32,459 nucleotides of DNA, from the NCBI GenBank assembly GCA_036563895.1, contig DATCLN010000057.1:1-32459 (forward strand). Direction: 5' to 3'. Under the pieces are notes generated by a model. That model was not told the origin of the DNA. It saw only the letters and a program-made list of their open reading frames with translations, and did not search any database. Source of the stretch: ZCTH02-B3 sp036563895. Lineage in GTDB: Bacteria; Bacillota; Bacilli; Paenibacillales; Paenibacillaceae. Positions 22,191 through 29,396 of this stretch are shown here, one piece after another. The translations under genes were made by a program, and so were the position numbers. The first letter of the stretch is position 1. Every line of letters begins with the position of its first letter.

Positions 22191-22266
22191 CGCCGTCTCC
22201 CCGGACGGACAGAGCGACGAGCAGCGGACAGCAGAGGTTCATACGGGGAAGGGAGAGGAGACGGCG
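22191..22266 (+). promoter_or_regulatory. Leader able to fold over the ribosome binding site of the MFS gene
   Basis: CGCCGTCTCC (22191-22200) is a perfect 10-bp complement of GGAGACGGCG (22257-22266), which contains part of the Shine-Dalgarno sequence and the first base of the GTG start. The 56-nt loop is purine-rich. Such a stem would hide the translation start. This may be a cis-regulatory RNA element; no known class is recognised. Confidence 0.45.
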
Positions 22267-23510
22267 TGTCCATGCCTACGGTGACCGAGGCGGGCGCCCA
22301 AAGGACTTCAGCCGCGGCGGGCAAAGCGGCGGTTCCGGTCCTTCTGGCGATCAGCCTCGTCCATTTTCTCAACGACACCATGCAGGCGGTCGTGCCGGCG
22401 CTGTTTCCGGTTTTGACGGAGACGCTGGGCCTTACCTACGTGCAGATCGGATGGCTTTCGTTTACGCTCTACATGACCTCGTCCGTCATGCAGCCTTTTG
22501 TCGGCCTGTACAGCGACCGCAGGCCGTCGCCGTACATGCTGCCCATCGCCACGACCATGAGCCTGCTGGGCATGATCGGCATCGCGCTGGCGCCCGATTT
22601 TTGGACCGTGGTGCTGGCCGTGCTGTTCATCGGGTTCGGATCGGCCATTTTCCATCCGGAAGGATCGCGCGTCGTGTTCTTCGCGGCGGGCGGCCGGCGG
22701 GGATTCGCCCAATCGGTGTACCAGGTCGGAGGCAACGCGGGCGGGGCGCTGGCGCCGATTCTGACGCTGCTCATCTTTCTGCCCCTGGGGCAGATCGGCG
22801 CCCTGTGGGGAACGGCATTCGCGGCGGCGGCTTTCGCCGCGCTGCTGTCGGTGGTGCCGTGGTACAGGATCCGCCTGAAGGAATACGGCGAGCGCCTCCG
22901 CGGCGGGGCGAAGGGAAAAGGCGCAAAGTCGGGCGCGCTGCCGTCCGATCCGGCGAACCACCCCCGCGCCAGGCTGGCCATGGGATTGCTCGTGCTGTAC
23001 ATTTTCGCCCGCTCCTGGTACCATTCCGGCATCGCCAACTACTATCAGTTCTATCTGGTGGAAGATTACGGGCTGACCAAGGCCCAGGCGCAGATCCCCG
23101 TCTTTCTGTTCCTGGCGGGGGGCGTGATCGGCACTCTGTTCGGCGGCTGGCTCGCCGACCGGATCGGCCTGCAACGCACGATGGCCTGGTCCGTCTGCCT
23201 CTCCGTTCCGTTTGCCCTGCTGTTTCCGCACCTGCCGCTTGTCTGGATTTATCCCGTCGCCTTCGCGCTCGGCTTTTTGGTTCTGTCCAGTTTTTCCGTC
23301 AGCGTGGTTTACGGACAGGTCATCATGCCCTCCATGGTCGGCATGGCGTCCGGCCTGACGACGGGGCTGGCGTTCGGCCTGGGCGCCATCGGCTCCGTGG
23401 TGATCGGCAAGGCCGCCGACATATATGACCTGGCCGACGTGATGCTGGCGGCGTCGTTTTTGCCCCTGCTCGGCCTGATCGCGTTGTTCCTCCCGTCCGA
23501 CCGCAGATGA
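22266..23510 (+). CDS. MFS transporter, fosmidomycin-resistance (Fsr) type
   Basis: A 414-residue protein with 12 predicted membrane helices. The first helix region H-F-L-N-D-T-M-Q-A-V-V-P-A-L-F-P is the Fsr-subfamily signature, and S-A-I-F-H-P-E-G-S-R and the loop motif G-G-W-L-A-D-R-I-G-L-Q follow. Fsr proteins are drug/proton antiporters, but many homologues have unknown substrates. I chose GTG 22266, 6 bp after GGAGAGGAG; ATG 22272 is the alternative. It is in the same direction as queF and the VUT gene, after a 98-bp gap with its own structured leader. Confidence 0.87.
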   Translation: MSMPTVTEAGAQRTSAAAGKAAVPVLLAISLVHFLNDTMQAVVPALFPVLTETLGLTYVQIGWLSFTLYMTSSVMQPFVGLYSDRRPSPYMLPIATTMSLLGMIGIALAPDFWTVVLAVLFIGFGSAIFHPEGSRVVFFAAGGRRGFAQSVYQVGGNAGGALAPILTLLIFLPLGQIGALWGTAFAAAAFAALLSVVPWYRIRLKEYGERLRGGAKGKGAKSGALPSDPANHPRARLAMGLLVLYIFARSWYHSGIANYYQFYLVEDYGLTKAQAQIPVFLFLAGGVIGTLFGGWLADRIGLQRTMAWSVCLSVPFALLFPHLPLVWIYPVAFALGFLVLSSFSVSVVYGQVIMPSMVGMASGLTTGLAFGLGAIGSVVIGKAADIYDLADVMLAASFLPLLGLIALFLPSDRR

Positions 23511-23574
23511 TGGGCAGAGGGGCGATAGGCTGTCATCAAGAATGAAGGCCGGACCGGCCGCGGAGCGTCATCGC

Positions 23575-24792
23575 TCACGGCCGGATGCCGGCCTGTTTTT
23601 TGCCGTTGCGGTTGGGAATGACGGCGCCCGACTTGAGCCGTGCGAAAAATCCGGAGATGGCCATTTCCGCCGCCCCCATCACCGCCGAGCGGTCGCCCAG
23701 CTCCGCAAACAGCAGCTGCAGATGGCGCAGGGGGAAGCTCATCGTCCGCCGGACCACGGTTTTGCGCAGGGTGTCTTCCAGCCACGGCCGGGCGCGGCTC
23801 ATCCGGTTGCCGATCACCACGGCCTCGGGGTTGAACGCGTTCACGATGTTGGCGACACCGATGCCCAGATATTCCCCCGTCTGTGCCAGCAGCGCCTGCA
23901 CGTCCTCGCGCCCGGCGGCCGCCGCCGCGAGCAGGCCGTCGAGATCGTCGACGCCGCCGATGCCGGCTTCCTTCGCCCGCTCCAGCAGCGCCCGTTCCGA
24001 GGCGTAGGCTTCCCAGCAGCCCTGGTTGCCGCAGGTGCAGGGCTTGCCGAAGGCTTCGATCGACATGTGCCCGATTTCGCCGGAAAATCCGGAGGCGCCC
24101 TTGTACAGCGACTGCTGCAGGATCAGCCCGGCGCCGATGCCGATGCCGACGCTGACGTAGACGAGATTGGAAATGCGGCGTCCGGCGCCGTATTTCTGTT
24201 CGCCCAGCGCGCCCGCGTTGGCTTCGTTGTCGATGATGACGGGCAGCCGGTACCGTTCGGCCAGCCGGTCCCGCAGCGGGACGCCGCGCCATTTCAGGTT
24301 GGGAGCGAGGAGTACGGTGCCACTGTCGTCCACCAGCCCCGGCACGCCGACGCCGATCCCCACGATGCCGTAGGGAGACGGCGGGGCGGCGGCGACGAGC
24401 TCGTCCACGCAGGCGCACAGCGCTTCCACCGCCGGTTCCGGTTCCGTGCGCCGCAGCGTGGTCACGCGTTCGGCGACGATGGCGCCCCTGAGGTCCGTCA
24501 GCACGCCGCGGATGTAGTTGACGCCCAGGTCGACGCCCACCGCGTGGCCCGCCGTGGCGACGAACTCGAGCAGCACCGGCTTCCGCCCGCCGCTCGACTG
24601 GCCCGTGCCGATTTCGCACACCAGCGATCCGTCGATCAGCTCCTGCACGAGGTTGGACACCGTGGCCTTGTTCAGCCCGGTTCTTTCCGAAATCTGCGCG
24701 CGGGAGAGCGGGGCGCCCCGCAGGATCGCCTCCAGCACGATGGCCGTGTTGATGCGCTTGATCAGCGCCTGGTCTCCGGTTTCCGTCATCAT
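23575..24792 (-). CDS. xylR: ROK-family xylose repressor (XylR)
   Basis: A 405-residue ROK repressor. It has an N-terminal HTH (L-S-R-A-Q-I-S-E-R-T-G-L-N-K-A-T-V-S-N-L) and S-S-G-G-R-K-P, then a sugar-binding ROK domain with G-V-D-L-G, N-E-A-N, G-E-I-G-H-M and the complete zinc motif C-T-C-G-N-Q-G-C-W-E. It is divergent from xylAB, the normal arrangement for XylR, and a XylR-like operator overlaps the xylA promoter. The frame is open to 24951, but ATG 24792 (or 24789) follows a GGAG ribosome binding site and begins where family homology begins. Xylose is expected to relieve repression. Confidence 0.92.
   Translation of the reverse strand: MMTETGDQALIKRINTAIVLEAILRGAPLSRAQISERTGLNKATVSNLVQELIDGSLVCEIGTGQSSGGRKPVLLEFVATAGHAVGVDLGVNYIRGVLTDLRGAIVAERVTTLRRTEPEPAVEALCACVDELVAAAPPSPYGIVGIGVGVPGLVDDSGTVLLAPNLKWRGVPLRDRLAERYRLPVIIDNEANAGALGEQKYGAGRRISNLVYVSVGIGIGAGLILQQSLYKGASGFSGEIGHMSIEAFGKPCTCGNQGCWEAYASERALLERAKEAGIGGVDDLDGLLAAAAAGREDVQALLAQTGEYLGIGVANIVNAFNPEAVVIGNRMSRARPWLEDTLRKTVVRRTMSFPLRHLQLLFAELGDRSAVMGAAEMAISGFFARLKSGAVIPNRNGKKQAGIRP
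23579..23601 (+). terminator. Terminator of the MFS gene, inside the 3' end of xylR
   Basis: GGCCGG and CCGGCC pair around a 3-nt loop and are followed by TGTTTTTT on the plus strand. It overlaps the last codons of the convergent xylR gene, so coding sequence and terminator share the same bases. Confidence 0.65.
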
Positions 24793-25311
24793 GCGCTCCA
24801 ATGCTCCCTGCCTTTGCGTGTTCTTGCCCGCGGGGCATGCCGCGACTGCGGCGCCAATCCGGACTGCTCCAACGCTTCGACGCGTTTCCGCGGCGTTCCC
24901 CGTTAATCGCGTTTCATGAATAATACTCCCATTGGATCGCCGGATTTGCAAGCGGGAACCGCCAGCAACGCGATTGACTCCCGTGTTTGGCCCCGCGGCA
25001 GACCCTCGCCCTCGGCGCCGGGGATCCTCGCCCTTGGCGCCGGGGATCTTCGCCCTCGGCGCCGGGGATCTTCGCCCTTGACTCCCGCGGGTTTCCGTTC
25101 TTGACTCCGGCGGGTTTCTGTCTAGCCCCCTGATCCGGGATTCGGGGTTTAGAGTCGGTTTTTCGACTTCATCGATCCGTCCGGGCTCCGAAACGGGCCG
25201 CTGGAGTCAATTTTTCGACCATATCGGGGCTCCAAACTTCGGGATTCGGGGTTCAGAGTCGGTTTTTCGACTTCCCGGACGGCGTCAACCGCGGGAAATC
25301 GTGCCGGAGAA
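24793..25311. repeat. Repeat-rich xylR-xylA spacer
   Basis: No gene is supported in this stretch. It holds three kinds of short repeats. Three 22-bp tandem units built on GGCGCCGGGGAT lie at 25009-25074. Two 23-bp units beginning CTTGACTCC lie at 25077-25122. A 35-bp direct repeat sits at 25136-25170 and 25240-25274 (34 of 35 identical), with a partial third copy at 25204-25219. The 35-bp unit contains the hairpin AGTCG-GTTTTT-CGACT. Confidence 0.85.
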
Positions 25312-25336
25312 ACTTTGTTTATTGCATAGACAAAGT
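25312..25336. promoter_or_regulatory. XylR operator upstream of xylA
   Basis: The arms ACTTTGT and ACAAAGT enclose an 11-bp centre with further matching pairs (10 of 12 pairs complementary). The GTTT/AAAC-type arms resemble Bacillus xyl operators. It overlaps the -35 region of the xylA promoter and lies opposite a divergent xylR, so repression by XylR is the natural reading. Confidence 0.7.
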
Positions 25337-25355
25337 AAGCGACAGGCGTTATGCT
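25327..25355 (+). promoter_or_regulatory. Predicted xylAB promoter
   Basis: TAGACA (25327-25332) and TATGCT (25350-25355) are separated by 17 bp. The start of transcription would be near 25362, about 36 bp before the xylA ATG. The -35 box lies within the right half of the operator. Confidence 0.6.
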
Positions 25356-25366
25356 ATAGATAAACG

Positions 25367-25380
25367 AGAAAACGGTTTCG
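25367..25380. promoter_or_regulatory. cre-like site downstream of the xylA promoter
   Basis: AGAAAACGGTTTCG matches 12 of 14 positions of the cre consensus TGWAANCGNTWNCA, including the central CG. It lies just after the expected transcription start and directly before the xylA ribosome binding site, a position where CcpA would block elongation. Binding is inferred. Confidence 0.5.
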
Positions 25381-25397
25381 AAGGAGGACTGCCGCCC

Positions 25398-26711
25398 ATG
25401 AGCTGGTTTCCCAACGTTCCGAAAATCCAATACGAGGGACGCGACACCGACAATCCCTTCGCGTTCCGGCACTACAACCCGCAGGAGAAGGTGCTCGGCA
25501 AGACGATGGAGGAGCACCTGCGCTTCGCCGTGGCCTACTGGCACACGTTCATCGGCGCGGGGGCGGACCCGTTCGGCGTCGGCACGGCGGTGCGCAAATG
25601 GGATTCCTACTCCCCGATGGACAAGGCCAAGGCGCGCGTGGAAGCGAACTTCGAGCTGCTGGATAAGCTGGGCATCCAGTTTTTCTGCTTCCACGACGTG
25701 GACATCGCGCCGGAAGGCGCCACGCTGGCGGAGACCCACCGGAACCTCGACACCATCGTGGCCATGATCAAGGACTACATGAAATCGACGGGCAAAAAGC
25801 TGCTCTGGAACACCGTGAACCTCTTCACCCATCCCCGCTACGTGCACGGAGCCGGGACCAGCTGCAACGCCGACGTGTTCGCGTATGCCGCCGCCACCGT
25901 GAAGAAGGGGCTGGAGGTCGGCAAGGAGCTCGGCGCGGAAAACTACGTGTTCTGGGGCGGCCGCGAAGGCTACGAGTCGTTGCTGGTCACCGACCTGGCC
26001 CTGGAAGAGGAAAACATGGCGCGCCTGCTCCGCATGGCCGTGGAGTATGCCAAGGAAATCGGCTTCGACGCCCAGCTGCTCATCGAGCCGAAGCCGAAGG
26101 AGCCGACGAAGCACCAGTACGACCACGACGCGGCGACCACCATCGCGTTCCTGCAGAAATACGGGCTCAAGGAGCATTTCAAGCTGAACATCGAAGCCAA
26201 CCACGCCACGCTGGCGGGGCACACCTTCGAGCACGAGCTGAGGGTGGCGCGGATCAACGGCATGCTCGGGTCCATCGACGCCAACCAGGGGGACCTGCTG
26301 CTCGGCTGGGACACCGACGAGTTCCCGACGGACCTGTACGCCACGACGCTGGCCATGTACGAAGTGCTCAAAAACGGCGGCTTCGGCCGCGGCGGCCTCA
26401 ACTTCGACGCGAAGGTGCGGCGCGGCTCGTTCGAGGACGAGGATCTGTTCTACGCCCACATCGCCGGCATGGACGCCTTCGCCCGCGGCCTGAAGGCGGC
26501 GGCCAAGATCATCGAAACGGGCCTGCTGGACGGCCTCATCGAGCATCGCTACCGCAGCTGGCGCGAAGGGATCGGCGCCGAGATCCGGGCCGGCAAGCAC
26601 GATCTGAAGTCGCTGGAAGCCTACGCGCTGAAGCTGGATTCGATCCGGAACGAGTCGCACCATCTGGAGCGGCTGCGGGCACAGCTGAACGAAATCATTT
26701 TCAGCGTCTGA
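25398..26711 (+). CDS. xylA: Xylose isomerase
   Basis: A 437-residue class II xylose isomerase, the standard length. Key blocks are F-C-F-H-D-V-D-I near residue 95 (catalytic His), Y-V-F-W-G-G-R-E-G-Y, L-I-E-P-K-P-K-E-P-T-K-H-Q-Y-D-H-D with the metal-binding Glu and Lys, E-A-N-H-A-T-L-A-G-H, and D-A-N-Q-G-D-x4-W-D-T-D-E-F. It converts xylose to xylulose with Mg or Mn. AAGGAGG lies about 10 bp before the ATG. The xylulokinase gene follows after 61 bp, and the promoter carries XylR-like and cre-like sites. Confidence 0.98.
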   Translation: MSWFPNVPKIQYEGRDTDNPFAFRHYNPQEKVLGKTMEEHLRFAVAYWHTFIGAGADPFGVGTAVRKWDSYSPMDKAKARVEANFELLDKLGIQFFCFHDVDIAPEGATLAETHRNLDTIVAMIKDYMKSTGKKLLWNTVNLFTHPRYVHGAGTSCNADVFAYAAATVKKGLEVGKELGAENYVFWGGREGYESLLVTDLALEEENMARLLRMAVEYAKEIGFDAQLLIEPKPKEPTKHQYDHDAATTIAFLQKYGLKEHFKLNIEANHATLAGHTFEHELRVARINGMLGSIDANQGDLLLGWDTDEFPTDLYATTLAMYEVLKNGGFGRGGLNFDAKVRRGSFEDEDLFYAHIAGMDAFARGLKAAAKIIETGLLDGLIEHRYRSWREGIGAEIRAGKHDLKSLEAYALKLDSIRNESHHLERLRAQLNEIIFSV

Positions 26712-26772
26712 GACGGTTGCGACGGACAAGTGGCGGCAGGTGCGAATCACGATCCGAAAGGAGGAAAGCGCA

Positions 26773-28269
26773 TTGAAGTACGTAATCGGGGTGGACCTGG
26801 GCACCAGCGCGGTCAAGGCGCTCCTGGTCGGGCGGGACGGTTCCGTGCGGGCAGAGGCGTCCCGGGAATATCCGCTGTACCATGAAAAATCGGGCTGGAG
26901 CGAGCAGGAGCCGGAGGACTGGGTAATCGGCACCCTCGACGCGCTCCGGGCGCTGGTGGCACAGTCCGGCGTCGATCCGGCCGACATCGGGGGACTCAGC
27001 TTTTCGGGGCAGATGCACGGGCTGGTCCTTCTGGATGAAGCGCACCGACCGGTCCGGCGCGCCATTTTGTGGAACGACACGCGCACCACCGAGCAGTGCC
27101 GCCGGATCGAGCGGACCCTGGGGGACCGGCTGCTCGCCGTGACGCGCAATCCGGCCCTGGAAGGCTTCACCCTGCCGAAAATCCTGTGGGTCCAGGAGCA
27201 CGAACCGGAGGCGTGGGCGAGATCGCGGCTGTTTCTGCTGCCGAAGGATTACGTGCGCTTCCGCCTGACCGGCGCCGTCCACATGGACCTCTCCGACGCC
27301 GCCGGCACGCTGATGCTGGACGTGGCCGGGCGTCAGTGGAGCGACGAAGTGCTGCGGGCGTTCGGCATCCCGGCTTCCTTCTGCCCGCCGCTGCTCGAGG
27401 CCGGCGGGTTCGCGGGGCATCTGAACGAAGAGACGGCGCGTCACACGGGGCTTTCGACGGAGACCCGCGTGTTCGCCGGCGGGGCGGACAACGCCTGCGG
27501 CGCCATCGGCGCGGGGGTGCTGGCCACGGGCCGGACGCTGTGCAGCATCGGCACCTCCGGCGTCATCCTCACGTATGAAGCCGACGCCTCGGCGGACTAC
27601 CGCGGCAAGGTGCACTTTTTCAACCACGGGCAGCCGGGGGCGTTCTACGCCATGGGCGTGACGCTGGCCGCCGGCTACAGCATGAGCTGGTTCCGCCGGA
27701 CGTTCGCGCCCGGCGAATCGTACGACCAGCTGCTGGCCGGGGTCGGCGACATTCCGCCGGGCTCGGGCGGGCTGCTGTTTACGCCGTATCTGGTCGGGGA
27801 GCGGACGCCCCACGCCGACTCGGTCATCCGCGGCAGCTTCATCGGCGTGGACGGCTCCCACACCCGGGCGCATTTCGCGCGGGCGGTCATGGAAGGCATC
27901 ACGTTTTCCCTGAACGAATCGCTGGACATTTTCCGCCAGGCCGGCAAGACCGTCGACACCATCGTTTCCATCGGCGGCGGCGCGAAAAATCCGGTGTGGC
28001 TTCAGATGCAGGCGGACATTTTCGGGGCGCGGGTGCAGTCGCTGGCCAGCGAACAGGGGCCGGGGCTCGGCGCGGCGATGCTGGCCGCCGTCGGCTGCGG
28101 CTGGTATCCGGATCTCGCCAGCTGCGCCGAAGTTTTCGTCAGGCCCGCGAAAACCTATGAACCCGACCCGGCGCGGACCGAAACCTACCGGCGGCTGTTC
28201 CGCATCTACCAGGACGTGTACCGCCGCACCCGCGAACTGAACGCCGCCTTGCGGGAGTTCCGCCGGTAG
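26773..28269 (+). CDS. xylB: Xylulokinase
   Basis: A 498-residue FGGY-family kinase. It has G-V-D-L-G-T-S-A-V-K at the N-terminus, F-S-G-Q-M-H-G-L, I-L-W-N-D-T-R-T, G-G-A-D-N-A-C-G-A-I-G with the catalytic Asp, S-I-G-T-S-G and the C-terminal G-G-G-A-K-N-P-V-W-L-Q-M-Q-A-D-I. It phosphorylates xylulose to xylulose 5-phosphate for the pentose phosphate pathway. The start is taken as TTG 26773 because AAAGGAGG lies about 8 bp upstream and homology begins there; a GTG at 26740 lies ahead of the ribosome binding site. It is the second gene of the xylAB operon. Confidence 0.95.
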   Translation: MKYVIGVDLGTSAVKALLVGRDGSVRAEASREYPLYHEKSGWSEQEPEDWVIGTLDALRALVAQSGVDPADIGGLSFSGQMHGLVLLDEAHRPVRRAILWNDTRTTEQCRRIERTLGDRLLAVTRNPALEGFTLPKILWVQEHEPEAWARSRLFLLPKDYVRFRLTGAVHMDLSDAAGTLMLDVAGRQWSDEVLRAFGIPASFCPPLLEAGGFAGHLNEETARHTGLSTETRVFAGGADNACGAIGAGVLATGRTLCSIGTSGVILTYEADASADYRGKVHFFNHGQPGAFYAMGVTLAAGYSMSWFRRTFAPGESYDQLLAGVGDIPPGSGGLLFTPYLVGERTPHADSVIRGSFIGVDGSHTRAHFARAVMEGITFSLNESLDIFRQAGKTVDTIVSIGGGAKNPVWLQMQADIFGARVQSLASEQGPGLGAAMLAAVGCGWYPDLASCAEVFVRPAKTYEPDPARTETYRRLFRIYQDVYRRTRELNAALREFRR

Positions 28270-28295
28270 GAGTTGGAGGCCGCGCCGGCGGTTGC
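28260..28295 (+). terminator. Possible weak terminator after xylB
   Basis: CCGCCGG and CCGGCGG (28285-28291) can pair over an 18-nt loop, overlapping the xylB stop region. Only a short, interrupted T tract follows, so termination would be weak. Confidence 0.3.
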
Positions 28296-28323
28296 TTGAT
28301 AGACATTCTTTTCTTGGTACAAT
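28296..28323 (+). promoter_or_regulatory. Predicted promoter of the first EamA transporter gene
   Basis: TTGATA (28296-28301) and TACAAT (28318-28323) are separated by 16 bp. The leader to the start codon would be about 115 nt long and contains a terminator-like hairpin. Confidence 0.6.
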
Positions 28324-28372
28324 TTTGATAGAATGATAAAGGATTGACGGTTTGTCGCCTTCCTTGCACGGG

Positions 28373-28426
28373 GAAGAGCCGGTCGCCATCCCGTCCGGCG
28401 GACGGGAGCGGGCTCTTCTTTGTTTT
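28373..28426 (+). terminator. Terminator-like hairpin in the leader of the EamA transporter (possible attenuator)
   Basis: Outer arms GAAGAGCC and GGCTCTTC and inner arms CCCGTCC and GGACGGG (3-nt loop) give a long, stable hairpin followed by TTTGTTTT. It lies after a good promoter and before the gene. An upstream CTTCC (28359-28363 region) could pair with GGAAG at the base of the stem, giving an alternative fold. This layout is typical of transcription attenuation. Confidence 0.6.
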
Positions 28427-28445
28427 GAAGGGGAGTCGTTGCCCG

Positions 28446-29354
28446 ATGTGGGTTATGCTCGCGCTGGTGTCCGCCGGTTTGCAGGGCCTGAGGGGCATCG
28501 TCTATCACTGGTCGTCGCAGAGGCGGATGGACCGCAACGTCATGCTGATGGGGTCCTTTTCCATGGGGGCCCTCATCTGCCTTGCGGGCAGCTGGATCAT
28601 GAACGAACCCTGGCCGGCGACGATATGGTACGGTCTTGTCATCGGATCGTTTTCGTTCATCGCCAATACGGCCATGTTCAGGGGATACGCCACGGGCAAG
28701 GCTTCCACCGTCGCGCTGCTGGTGGCGCTGCCCGCCGTGCCCGTCGTGTTCCTGGCCTGGCTGTTCTGGGGCGAAACGCTGAGCCTGTGGCAGTGGATCG
28801 CCTTTGCCATCATCGTCTCCGGCGTGGTGCTCATCCGCTATTCCGACGACCTGTCGTTTACGCGGCTGGAGGGGCTGAAGTGGGGTCTCATCGCCATGTT
28901 TTTTTACGCCTTCAACGACCTCGCCAACAAGCAGGCGGCCCTGGCGGGAGCGCCTCTGCTGCCGCTCATGACGGTCATGTTCCTGACCGGCACGGCGCTG
29001 TTTGGCGCCGCGTGGCGGATCGAGCGCAGGCGCCGCCGGAGTGCCGGTATTGAGGCCGAGTCGACCGGGGATCGGACGGCAGGGGAATCTTCCGACCGGG
29101 AAAAAGCCTGGAGCGACGGGAAAACGTACCTCTGGGGCCTGGCGGTCGGCCTCATCCAGGCGTCCATCATGATCGTCACCTTCCTCGCGTTCAAATACGG
29201 AGTGACCGGCCTGGTGTCGGCGATCATCAGCCTGAATCTGGTGATCGTGATGCTGTACGTGCGGCTGGTGGTCAAGGAACCGTTCCGGCGCAGGGAAGTG
29301 GCGGGCATCGTCCTGGCCTTGGCGGGCATGCTGGTGCTGCATTTGTTTGGATGA
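28446..29354 (+). CDS. EamA-type (DMT superfamily) transporter
   Basis: A 302-residue protein with about ten membrane helices in two EamA halves. The first half includes G-I-V-Y-H-W-S-S-Q and T-G-K-A-S-T-V-A-L-L, the junction F-W-G-E-T-L-S-L-W-Q-W-I-A-F follows, and the second half has K-Y-G-V-T-G-L-V-S-A-I-I-S-L. A charged loop of about 45 residues separates the halves. ATG 28446 follows AAGGGGAG by about 9 bp. It is paralogous to the broken gene at 30617-31610, with an SDR gene between them. The substrate is unknown; DMT members export small metabolites or drugs. Confidence 0.88.
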   Translation: MWVMLALVSAGLQGLRGIVYHWSSQRRMDRNVMLMGSFSMGALICLAGSWIMNEPWPATIWYGLVIGSFSFIANTAMFRGYATGKASTVALLVALPAVPVVFLAWLFWGETLSLWQWIAFAIIVSGVVLIRYSDDLSFTRLEGLKWGLIAMFFYAFNDLANKQAALAGAPLLPLMTVMFLTGTALFGAAWRIERRRRRSAGIEAESTGDRTAGESSDREKAWSDGKTYLWGLAVGLIQASIMIVTFLAFKYGVTGLVSAIISLNLVIVMLYVRLVVKEPFRRREVAGIVLALAGMLVLHLFG

Positions 29355-29396
29355 AGCGGCGAAAATGAAGGAACTGGACAAGAGGAGGCGCGGGCC

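Noticed and set aside
23542..24906. 454-codon plus-strand open frame opposite xylR
   Set aside because: Mirror frame of xylR; no recognisable protein features.
25009..25274. CRISPR array in the xylR-xylA spacer
   Set aside because: The units are tandem without unique spacers, differ in size, and no cas genes are present.
25149..27170. 673-codon minus-strand open frame through the repeat region and xylA
   Set aside because: Mostly antisense to xylA; the repeat-region part is low in complexity and has no ribosome binding site or domain.
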